From positions 1-20,250 of the forward strand of contig QMLL01000005.1 of assembly GCA_003646715.1 (NCBI GenBank): 20,250 nt of DNA, in the 5' to 3' direction. Shown in pieces: positions 13,736-20,250 of this stretch. Each line of letters begins with the position of its first letter. Position 1 is the stretch's first letter. The translations under genes were made by a program, and so were the position numbers. Below the pieces are notes generated by a model. It was not told the DNA's origin. It searched no databases and saw only the letters and a program-made list of their open reading frames with translations. Source of the DNA: Deltaproteobacteria bacterium. Lineage in GTDB: Bacteria; Desulfobacterota; Syntrophobacteria; B119-G9.

Positions 13736-15465
13736 ACCTTCTCTGCTTCCAGCTGCGCTTCCAGTTCTTTCTCCGGTTTAAAATAATCATAAATCAACAG
13801 AACATTAAGCGCCAGCATGATAACTACCATCACGGCAAGCACTATAGCTTTCACAGGATCTTTGGCATAGAATGTGGGGACAGCCACAAAGAGGTACCAG
13901 ACCATGGCCAGAGAAACAGTTACCCAGAGGAACAGAGCAGGAATAAGAACGTTCATTCCCTTGGATTTCTGTACCCTTATTACCCACGCTGCTCCCGTCA
14001 TTAATGCAATGGATGCAAGCATCTGGTTGGCACCACCAAATGCCGGCCACAGCATTGTCCACGCGCCACTCCAGGCAAGACCTATACCGATTGCTGCCGG
14101 AACGGTGGATGCAACCCACCTGTTGGTAAGAAAATCGTACATGCCACGGGATTTTTCTTTCAGTGGCTCAAAAATCTCGGCAAAAGTATATCTCGCAAGA
14201 CGATTGGTGGTATCCAGCGTGGTCATGGCAAAAGAAGCCACCCACATGGAAGCCAGAATTACGAGGAAACCTTTAGGTAAATGAAGCACCGCATTGGCCA
14301 CTTCTGCGTAAGACTTAGAAAAGATACCAATAGGACCACCCACTGATTTTGCAGCTCCGATGTAGTTTTTGGCAAAATCTGCTGCTCCGCTCGTCAAAAG
14401 AGCTGTTTTTTCGGGGGAAAGAACCGAAAGACCATAGGTGCTTATGGCGACCACAACTATTGTGGAGAGAAATCCCTCTGTAAGCATGCCACCATAGCCG
14501 ATGAAAAGACCATCCCTTTCAGAGGAAATTTGCTTGGAAGTGGTTCCTGAGGCTACGATTGCATGGAATCCCGAAAGAGAACCACACGCAACTATCAGCG
14601 GAATGACTGGCCAGAAAGGTGTTGCCTTGCCTGCAATTATCGGGGCACTGTAGACTGTCACCGCAGGAATCTTTACAGATGAAAAAGCAAGCAGCATTGA
14701 AACTCCACCTATCACCAGACCTCCTACCAGGAGCCAAGCGTTTAGATAATCCCTAGGCTGCAAAAGAACGTGCACCGGGATTGATGCAGCAACTATGATA
14801 TAGATGAAAAATATCACCATCCAGGTTTTGTAACTTGCAGACAGCGGTAGCTTCTCTCCAAGAATAATTGACAGGATTAAAAGAACTATTCCAATTACCG
14901 TGGCAAGTCGAAAGTCCATCTTTACTTTATAGAACAGGTAACCGAGGAAAAATGCAGAAAATATCTTAAAGATGTATGCTGTTGGTACCGCCGGTTGTTT
15001 TACGTATAGTTTCCCGAGAACAGCGCCAAATGCGGCAACAACGAGAATCAAGACAAAAAAGATAAACCACGCGAAAACATATCCTGTTCTCTTTTTAATT
15101 ACTTTTCCTGCGATCCATTGTACCGAGTGTCCGTCGTAACGTACCGATGACATCAAGGATAAGTAATCATGAACTGCCCCAATAAAGATATTTCCCAGCC
15201 AGACCCAAAGCAATGCAGGAAGCCATCCCCACGCCAGCGCTATCGCCGGACCCACTATCGGTGCGGCACCGGCCACAGAGGCAAAATGATGTCCAAATAG
15301 AACATACCTGTTGGCGGGAACAAAGTCGACGCCGTCGTACAATCGCTTGGAAGGCACTTCAGCATCTGACTCGCGCACAACTTCCTTTCGAAGATACCGT
15401 CCGTAGGTGTGATACAGAATAACGTAAAGCAATACCCCGACCGCAATAAGAACCGTAGAATTCAT
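13732..15465 (-). CDS. cstA: CstA-family carbon starvation / pyruvate-peptide transporter
   Basis: A 577-aa inner-membrane protein with about 16 hydrophobic segments. It has the hallmark N-terminal region DGVDFVPANRYVLFGHHFASVAGAAPIVGP, followed by WVWLGNIFIGAVHDYLSLMSS and a C-terminal WPAFGGANQMLASIAL. The family imports peptides or pyruvate during carbon limitation; which substrate applies here is not visible. The ATG at 15465 is preceded by AAAGGAGGT at good spacing, so a 9-residue upstream extension to 15492 is rejected. Its length is shorter than E. coli CstA (about 700) and similar to other bacterial and archaeal members. It leads the operon that continues with the 92-aa protein, ATPase, DUF59-like protein and anchored protein. 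Confidence 0.95.
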   Translation of the reverse strand: MNSTVLIAVGVLLYVILYHTYGRYLRKEVVRESDAEVPSKRLYDGVDFVPANRYVLFGHHFASVAGAAPIVGPAIALAWGWLPALLWVWLGNIFIGAVHDYLSLMSSVRYDGHSVQWIAGKVIKKRTGYVFAWFIFFVLILVVAAFGAVLGKLYVKQPAVPTAYIFKIFSAFFLGYLFYKVKMDFRLATVIGIVLLILSIILGEKLPLSASYKTWMVIFFIYIIVAASIPVHVLLQPRDYLNAWLLVGGLVIGGVSMLLAFSSVKIPAVTVYSAPIIAGKATPFWPVIPLIVACGSLSGFHAIVASGTTSKQISSERDGLFIGYGGMLTEGFLSTIVVVAISTYGLSVLSPEKTALLTSGAADFAKNYIGAAKSVGGPIGIFSKSYAEVANAVLHLPKGFLVILASMWVASFAMTTLDTTNRLARYTFAEIFEPLKEKSRGMYDFLTNRWVASTVPAAIGIGLAWSGAWTMLWPAFGGANQMLASIALMTGAAWVIRVQKSKGMNVLIPALFLWVTVSLAMVWYLFVAVPTFYAKDPVKAIVLAVMVVIMLALNVLLIYDYFKPEKELEAQLEAEKV

Positions 15466-15514
15466 AACACACCTCCTTTGCAAAAAGGCCAATAGGAAAG
15501 AAAAAACACATAAA

Positions 15515-15537
15515 GGACATGCTTATATGCCGTGTCC
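15515..15537. promoter_or_regulatory. inverted repeat in the cstA/PiT divergent region
   Basis: GGACATGC (15515-15522) and GCCGTGTCC (15529-15537) can pair with one wobble and one bulge around a 6-nt AT loop. It lies about 50 nt before the cstA start and could be an operator or a leader hairpin for that operon. I see no clear sigma-54 site for cstA in the 235-nt region. Confidence 0.35.
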
Positions 15538-15623
15538 ATAACTCATAATTGGAAAGAAATCAACGATCTTTACATAAAATTTAAAGCAACTTCTTTAAAG
15601 TACAACCCATAAGGTATTTACTG

Positions 15624-15652
15624 TTGCACTAACACTCCTTCTTTGATATTTT
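15624..15652 (+). promoter_or_regulatory. possible sigma-70 promoter of the PiT gene
   Basis: TTGCAC at 15624-15629 and TATTTT at 15647-15652 are separated by 17 nt, about 50 nt before the PiT start. The -10 is a weak match, so the call is tentative. No Pho box could be recognised. Confidence 0.35.
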
Positions 15653-15700
15653 GCAGCCGCATAAATCAGACGCTACCCAACTTCTCACAGGACAATAATA

Positions 15701-16966
15701 ATGATTAATATCGATACTATCATCCTTGGCATCGCTACACTAGTTGGTATGTACATGGCAGCTAATATCGGCGCAAACGATTTAGCGAATGCCATGGGAA
15801 CCTCCGTTGGTTCAAGAGCTATAACATTAAAACAGGCCGTACTCATATCGGTAATCGCCAACTTACTGGGAGCTGTCCTCGCCGGAACCCACGTCACCGA
15901 AACCCTGCGAAAAGGGATAATCGACCCGAATCTTCTGGCAGGTGCACCCGAGAAGTTCATGCTGGGCATGTTTGCAGCACTTCTGGCCGCGGGTATTTGG
16001 GTACATCTTGCCACTATTCTAGCTCAGCCAGTATCCACCAGTCATTCAATAGTTGGCGCCGTTGTTGGTTTCGGCGCAGTGAGCGTTGGTCTAGGTGCAA
16101 TAAAGTGGGGTAAAGTTACTTCCATTGTATTAAGTTGGCTGGTTTCCCCTGTCTGTGGAGGTTTGGTAGCAGGTGGCATGTATATTTTGATTAAAAGAAA
16201 AATTCTCCAATCAAGGTCACCCGGTGAAGCAGCTATAAGGTATGCCCCTTTTTTAGTATTCCTGGTATTTGTGGTTCTAACCTTATCATTAATTTACAAA
16301 GGGCTTAAAAATCTTCACCTTGATTTTTCCTTCTGGAACGCATTTGCACTGGCATTGGTGGTAGGAGTAATTGCTGCTATCACAAGCCGGTACATTTTTA
16401 GATGTGTTGACTTTGAATCGCGGGAATGCAAGTTTGTAATCGGCGAAGGAGGCCACCTTGTAACCGAGTCATTATTTGCTTACCTACAGATTTTAACGGC
16501 ATGTTATGTTGCCTTTGCGCACGGAGCAAACGACGTAGCCAACGCCGTTGGACCACTAGCTGCTATTTTTGCGGTGGTTAAAACTAAAACTGTTGCCGCA
16601 CAAGTGCAGGTACCGCTATGGATGCTAGCCATTGGAGGCATCGCGGTGGGCGGTGGACTTTTTGCCTTTGGTACTCGAGTAATGGAAACAATAGGCAAAA
16701 ACATTACTGAGATCACCCCTGTCAGAGGTTTCTGCGCGGAGTTCGGGGCAGCCACGACAATTTTGGTTTGTTCTCGAATGGGTTTGCCTATTTCCACAAC
16801 TCATGTTCTGGTTGGTTCAGTAGTAGGCATTGGGCTGGTAAGAGGAATGGAAGCCCTCGACCTCAGACTTGTTAAAAACATTTTAATTTCGTGGTTCATA
16901 ACCTTGCCTTTTACTATGATTTTGGCAATAATTATTTACGAGCTTATGTTGCATACATTCTATTAA
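15701..16966 (+). CDS. pit: PiT-family inorganic phosphate transporter
   Basis: A 421-aa inner-membrane protein with the twin PiT signatures, one in each half: GANDLANAMGTSVGS near the N-terminus and AHGANDVANAVGP in the second half. Each is followed by a matching helix pair with the conserved PVSTSHSIVGAVVG and PISTTHVLVGSVVG segments. Such inverted repeats are diagnostic of PHO4/PiT symporters, which take up phosphate (often as metal phosphate) with protons or sodium. The length is normal. AGGA lies about 10 nt before the ATG. The DUF47 partner follows at once, the usual arrangement for this family. Confidence 0.95.
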   Translation: MINIDTIILGIATLVGMYMAANIGANDLANAMGTSVGSRAITLKQAVLISVIANLLGAVLAGTHVTETLRKGIIDPNLLAGAPEKFMLGMFAALLAAGIWVHLATILAQPVSTSHSIVGAVVGFGAVSVGLGAIKWGKVTSIVLSWLVSPVCGGLVAGGMYILIKRKILQSRSPGEAAIRYAPFLVFLVFVVLTLSLIYKGLKNLHLDFSFWNAFALALVVGVIAAITSRYIFRCVDFESRECKFVIGEGGHLVTESLFAYLQILTACYVAFAHGANDVANAVGPLAAIFAVVKTKTVAAQVQVPLWMLAIGGIAVGGGLFAFGTRVMETIGKNITEITPVRGFCAEFGAATTILVCSRMGLPISTTHVLVGSVVGIGLVRGMEALDLRLVKNILISWFITLPFTMILAIIIYELMLHTFY

Positions 16967-16992
16967 AGACCGGATACGTGACGGAGGATGAA

Positions 16993-17658
16993 GTGCGAGG
17001 ATCTTTAGTTCAACTTTTTTACAAAACTCCCTTTGAAAACTTACTCAAGCACGCTGAAAAAGTAAAACTATGCGCACAGATGCTTTTAGAAGCGGCAGAA
17101 TATTACATAAATGGCGAAGTAGAGAAATTCGATGAAATGACCGAAAAGGTCGCACTGCTAGAAAGTAGCGCTGACCAGCTAAAAAGAAACATAAGAAACC
17201 ATCTGCCTCGTGGCCTGTTAATGCCCGTGGAAAAGTTTCAGTTTCTTGAATACTTAAGAGAACAGGACAAAGTCCTTGACAAGGTTGAGGAAGCTCTTTA
17301 CTGGCTTTCCTATCGTCCCCCGGATCTGCCCAAAGAAATAGCAGAAGACCTCTTAGACCTCGTTAAAGGAGTTGTTGCACCTATTGAAAAACTGGCACAG
17401 TTAACAGAAGAAGCCTGGAATTATTTTAGAAACGGAAGAGAACGGGACAGAATTCTGGTCAAGAAAAGTGTTCGGGACATAAGCCAGTGGGAAAACGAAG
17501 CGGACTTGCTGGAACGAGAATTAATCAAACGAATATTCCAGGAAGTTCCGGAACCTCTAAAGGCATTTCACCTCATAAAATTAATAGGCATCATAGGCCA
17601 GATTGCCGATCATGCTCAAAATGCCGGGGATCGAATGAGGGCCATGGTTGCCAAATAA
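16993..17658 (+). CDS. DUF47/PhoU-like partner of the phosphate transporter
   Basis: About 221 aa, almost all helical and cytosolic. It matches the DUF47 (PhoU-related, YkaA-type) family: TPFENLLKHAEKVKLCAQMLLEAAEYY at the start, then the acidic metal-binding type repeats (KFDEMTEKVALLESSADQLKRNI and DISQWENEADLLERELIKRI). Its known role is control of the adjacent PiT transporter. The frame is open from inside the PiT gene, but GTG at 16993 has GGAGG 5 nt upstream and gives the family N-terminus, so it is chosen over ATG 16891 or GTG 16978. The gap to the PiT stop is 26 nt. The end converges on the kinase gene with only 31 nt and no clear terminator. Confidence 0.88.
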   Translation: MRGSLVQLFYKTPFENLLKHAEKVKLCAQMLLEAAEYYINGEVEKFDEMTEKVALLESSADQLKRNIRNHLPRGLLMPVEKFQFLEYLREQDKVLDKVEEALYWLSYRPPDLPKEIAEDLLDLVKGVVAPIEKLAQLTEEAWNYFRNGRERDRILVKKSVRDISQWENEADLLERELIKRIFQEVPEPLKAFHLIKLIGIIGQIADHAQNAGDRMRAMVAK

Positions 17659-17689
17659 TCTTTTACAAGCAAGACCTAGAGAATTTCGG

Positions 17690-18781
17690 CTATTGTTCAA
17701 CACTGTCGTCAAGAGGCATGGTGACTTTAAAGGTCGTTCCTTTGCCCTTCACGGTATCCAGGGATATAGAAAAACCAGGGTGTTGATCTATAATCCTTTT
17801 GGAGATTGAAAGACCCAGGCCGGTCCCATGCTTTTTCGTAGTAAAAAAAGGAGAAAAAAGCTTTGCCTGATGTTTTTCAGGGATCCCGGGGCCGTTATCA
17901 GTGACTAAAATCTCTACATAGTTATCGTGTTTCCTCGATTCAATCCTCAGAACACCACCGTTTTCAATAGCCTCAACCCCATTTTTGATGAGATTTAAAA
18001 AAACCTGCTTGATCTTTTCCCTATCGCCCTCAACTAACGCTTCGTCAGCGTCTGACTCGAAAACAATTTTTATATTCCTGTTCTTACAGTCGTCAATTGC
18101 AAGAAGATACAGTTCCTCGAGCAAGGTGTTCACGTCAAAAACGGAAAAATCGACTTCTCTGGGTAGATATAATTCCTTGAGTTCATTAAGTAAATGCTCA
18201 AGTCGCTCCACTTCTTCCAGTATCACATCAAGCTTGGCCAGACTTTTTTCATCTTTGACTACTTTTTTCAATTGCCTTGTAAAACCACCAATGAGAACCA
18301 AAGGATTCTTTATCTCGTGAGCAATCTCTGTGACCAGTTGACCGAGCTCAGCAAGCCTCTCGGATTTCATGACCCTGTCGTGGCAAAGCTTAAGCTCGCT
18401 AATATCCCTTATTATTGCAGTAAAATAATGCCTTCCGTTTAATTGAGCCACGGAAAAGGAAAAGACGACAGGGATTGTTTTTCCATCTTTGCGGGTGATC
18501 GTGAATTCTCGCTCGTCATGGGTAAGATTCTTTTTTTCTCCTTCTAAAAACTTCCGTACCGCCTCCTTATGCCCCTTTATACACTGCTCCCCGAGCAAAA
18601 CATCCAGATTCTCCCCGAGCACTTCTTTTCTGCCAAAGCCGAAGAGTTCCTCGGCCGCTCTATTGAAAAACAGGATTTTATGATTCTGGTCAATGGTAAC
18701 AAATGCCTCCCTGGTATTCTCAACCGCCAGTCTAAGGATTCCAAGCTCGTCTTCCCTATAATTGAGATCCAGTGACTTCAT
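17690..18781 (-). CDS. cytosolic PAS-domain histidine kinase
   Basis: A 363-aa kinase without membrane segments. It has a PAS domain at about 18-128 (ENTREAFVTIDQNHKILFFNRAAEELFGF), a HisKA helix with H155 (TEIAHEIKNP), and an ATPase domain with N263/N267, DNGPGIP (295-301) and GTGLGLS (319-325). All catalytic boxes are present. No response regulator is adjacent, so the partner lies elsewhere. Its start is 7 nt after the trxB stop, placing it at the end of the ferritin-like/glutaredoxin/trxB operon. A role in sensing redox or oxygen is therefore a fair inference, although no heme or flavin ligand motif is visible in the PAS domain. AGGG precedes the ATG. Confidence 0.93.
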   Translation of the reverse strand: MKSLDLNYREDELGILRLAVENTREAFVTIDQNHKILFFNRAAEELFGFGRKEVLGENLDVLLGEQCIKGHKEAVRKFLEGEKKNLTHDEREFTITRKDGKTIPVVFSFSVAQLNGRHYFTAIIRDISELKLCHDRVMKSERLAELGQLVTEIAHEIKNPLVLIGGFTRQLKKVVKDEKSLAKLDVILEEVERLEHLLNELKELYLPREVDFSVFDVNTLLEELYLLAIDDCKNRNIKIVFESDADEALVEGDREKIKQVFLNLIKNGVEAIENGGVLRIESRKHDNYVEILVTDNGPGIPEKHQAKLFSPFFTTKKHGTGLGLSISKRIIDQHPGFSISLDTVKGKGTTFKVTMPLDDSVEQ

Positions 18782-18788
18782 ATATGCC

Positions 18789-19727
18789 CTAATTTCCGGA
18801 AATTAAATATTCATATGCGGCCAGCGCAGCCTTAGCCCCTTCTCCTGCGGCTACTATTACCTGTTTGAAAGGAACATTTGTTACATCACCACACGCAAAA
18901 ACACCCGGAAATCCCGTGTGACACTTATAATCAACAACAATCTCTCCGTATTGGTTTAAGTTTAGCATTCCCTTAACGATATCCGAATTGGGTAGCAACC
19001 CTATTTCAACAAAAAGGCCTTCCACGTCGAGCCTTTTTGTTTCTCCTGTTTTAAGAGATCGAATTTCGAGCCCTTCGAGAACAGTGTCACCAACCAACTT
19101 CACTATTTCATGCTCGGTGTAAATCGTCACCTTATCAGAACTTCTCAGTTTATCCTGATAGATAGGATCACCAGTCAGAGGGGTAATCGACACAATATGG
19201 ACACTGTTGGCAATTTTTATCAAGTCCATTGCTGCTCCCAGCGCAGAATTACCACCTCCGGCCACGGCCACATCAGCTCCAGCAAAAAGAGGAGCATCAC
19301 ATGTGGCACAATAGGCTACTCCTTTCCCACCTAGTTTTTTTTCTTCAGGCAGGCCGAGTTTTCTCGGCCTTTTCCCAGTGGCAATTATCAGGGTTTTTGC
19401 GTAATAGGTTTTTCCATCATCTGTGGTCACACTTTTTATGTCATCATTTATTTGAAGCGAAGCCACATGCCTGGCAATTATTTTCTCTATGCTAAACTTC
19501 TCAACATGTTCATTAAATTTCTTAATAAGTCCCGCAGGATCAACCTGACTAAAACCCAAGTAATTGTCAATTTCCCAGGCATCTGTGACTTGTCCTCCCA
19601 CATTCTTACTTATTAGCAGCGTTTTAAGCAACTTCCTGGCCGCGTATATTCCTGCACTCATCCCCGCAGGGCCGGCACCAATAATTATTAAATCATATAT
19701 ATCCTGTTCCTTTAAGCCAGCAGTCAT
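18789..19727 (-). CDS. trxB: thioredoxin reductase
   Basis: A 312-aa FAD- and NAD(P)H-dependent flavoprotein of the low-molecular-weight type. The FAD motif GAGPAG is at residues 17-22, the redox-active disulfide at C140-A-T-C143 followed by D, the nucleotide loop GGGNSALGAA after residue 157, and the C-terminal FAD motif is FACGDVTN. It reduces thioredoxin or a glutaredoxin-like partner in the cytosol. The start at 19727 is chosen for its family-like N-terminus and the purine-rich GAGAGAAAG before it; an in-frame ATG at 19760 would overlap the glutaredoxin gene by 13 nt. The adjacent small CxxC protein is a natural substrate. Confidence 0.95.
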   Translation of the reverse strand: MTAGLKEQDIYDLIIIGAGPAGMSAGIYAARKLLKTLLISKNVGGQVTDAWEIDNYLGFSQVDPAGLIKKFNEHVEKFSIEKIIARHVASLQINDDIKSVTTDDGKTYYAKTLIIATGKRPRKLGLPEEKKLGGKGVAYCATCDAPLFAGADVAVAGGGNSALGAAMDLIKIANSVHIVSITPLTGDPIYQDKLRSSDKVTIYTEHEIVKLVGDTVLEGLEIRSLKTGETKRLDVEGLFVEIGLLPNSDIVKGMLNLNQYGEIVVDYKCHTGFPGVFACGDVTNVPFKQVIVAAGEGAKAALAAYEYLISGN

Positions 19728-19747
19728 CTTTCTCTCACTTCGCCTGA

Positions 19748-19993
19748 TTACTTCAGGCATTCAAGTTCTTCCCCCAGCATAGCCTGGTCAAAACCGATTA
19801 TAACTTTCCCACAAGCTACAATTACGGGTATACTACGTGCCCCACCGGAAACTTCCCGCATTTCACTCAGGGCTTCCTTGTTTTTGGTAACATCCACGAA
19901 ATCGTACTCGATACCTCGTTCTTCAAAGTAACTCTTCGCCATACTGCAGTTGGTACAGGTATCAGAACCATATATCTTGACCCTCTCTCCCAT
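19748..19993 (-). CDS. glutaredoxin/NrdH-like redox protein
   Basis: An 81-aa protein of thioredoxin fold. It has KIYGSDTCTNCSMAKSYFEERGIEYDFVDV at the start with the redox pair C13-T-N-C16, the cis-proline motif SIPVI (P56), and a C-terminal GFD. The length and layout fit NrdH-type glutaredoxins that are reduced by thioredoxin reductase rather than glutathione, and trxB follows directly. The active-site residues TN differ from the usual P-Y or V-Q. A third Cys (C61) lies after the cis-Pro. GAGGTG precedes the ATG. Confidence 0.9.
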   Translation of the reverse strand: MGERVKIYGSDTCTNCSMAKSYFEERGIEYDFVDVTKNKEALSEMREVSGGARSIPVIVACGKVIIGFDQAMLGEELECLK

Positions 19994-20009
19994 AACACCT
20001 CTTTTTTTT

Positions 20010-20250
20010 CTATTTTTTCTTCAGGTCTCTAAGTTTTACAGTAAGCTTTCTCAAATGTTCCTGTTCTTCTTTAACAAGCTGTCCAATCAGTTCCTTACCC
20101 TTGTTATCATCAGTAGCGTCCTGCATGGAAAGAAAGAAAATTACAGAGTCCTTCTCAAATTCAATGGCAAGCTTCAGCGCATCTTCGGCAGTCTTTACTG
20201 CACCCAGTCTGTCATCAACTCCCTGGCTGGTTCGAAACACGTGCATGTCA
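20010..20250 (-). CDS. ferritin-like / rubrerythrin-family protein, 5' end outside window
   Basis: The visible 79 or so C-terminal residues form two helices: AEDALKLAIEFEKDSVIFFLSMQDAT, which carries an ExE-type iron-ligand region, and KGKELIGQLVKEEQEHLRKLTVKL, with ExxH. This matches the second helix pair of a rubrerythrin- or ferritin-type diiron bundle. The frame stays open to the window edge, and the first ATG at 20246 would miss the first two helices, so the gene very likely starts beyond 20250. There is no C-terminal rubredoxin domain. It would handle peroxide or iron, and fits the redox operon that follows 16 nt downstream. Confidence 0.8.
   Translation of the reverse strand, partial: DMHVFRTSQGVDDRLGAVKTAEDALKLAIEFEKDSVIFFLSMQDATDDNKGKELIGQLVKEEQEHLRKLTVKLRDLKKK

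Noticed and set aside
15480..15491. Possible sigma-54 site for cstA (minus strand TGGCCTTTTTGC)
   Set aside because: Only 7 nt separate GG and GC instead of 10, and it overlaps the ribosome-site region.
1..20250. CRISPR arrays, tRNA or rRNA genes, insertion sequences
   Set aside because: No regularly spaced repeats, cloverleaf-like segments, transposase motifs or flanking terminal repeats were found by reading.

Overview
The window reads as chromosomal DNA of a bacterium with moderate AT content. Long stretches of compact, overlapping genes run on both strands. My best guess is an anaerobic Desulfobacterota (former deltaproteobacterial) lineage. The reasons are two near-consensus sigma-54 promoters, an NtrC-type activator, a cysteine-rich GcvH-like protein, a bacterial archaemetzincin, an iron-sulfur flavoprotein-like gene and a thioredoxin reductase/ferritin-like cluster. 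This is inference from gene content. I see no rRNA, tRNA, CRISPR array or insertion sequence.

Left part (1-2140): a 42-residue cysteine-rich protein gene has its own sigma-70-like promoter and a strong terminator. A decayed hotdog thioesterase pseudogene follows. Next is a GcvH-like protein behind a textbook sigma-54 promoter; it has two identical Cys-repeat modules, and its lipoyl-lysine position is a serine.

Minus-strand signalling operon (6738 to 2087): a UDP-glucuronate 4-epimerase-like enzyme, a histidine kinase fused to a dehydrogenase-like Rossmann domain, an NtrC-family sigma-54 activator and an archaemetzincin protease. The archaemetzincin converges on the GcvH-like gene at a shared hairpin. 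Upstream, a macro-domain-like gene is divergent from a Fur-family regulator, with two tandem TTTGCAAA palindromes between them.

Middle (8075-11607): a small exported protein gene on the minus strand has the second sigma-54 promoter. Behind that promoter lies a dense set of alternating TGTTAA/TTAACA hexamers and a perfect 14-bp palindrome. Rightward from there run a low-molecular-weight phosphatase/arsenate-reductase-like protein, a Kef/NapA-type antiporter, an iron-sulfur flavoprotein-like reductase and a cyclophilin-like protein.

Minus-strand operon 15465 to 11604: CstA transporter, a 92-residue protein, an ArsA/Get3-type ATPase, a MIP18/DUF59-like protein with a CxxC, and a protein with one membrane anchor. 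All the junctions overlap. This tightly coupled set is the best candidate for an uncharacterised system: a cytosolic targeting or metallocluster ATPase module tied to a carbon-starvation transporter.

Right part (15701-20250): a PiT phosphate transporter with its DUF47/PhoU-like partner on the plus strand. On the minus strand a ferritin-like protein (cut by the window edge), a glutaredoxin-like protein, thioredoxin reductase and a PAS histidine kinase form a redox operon.
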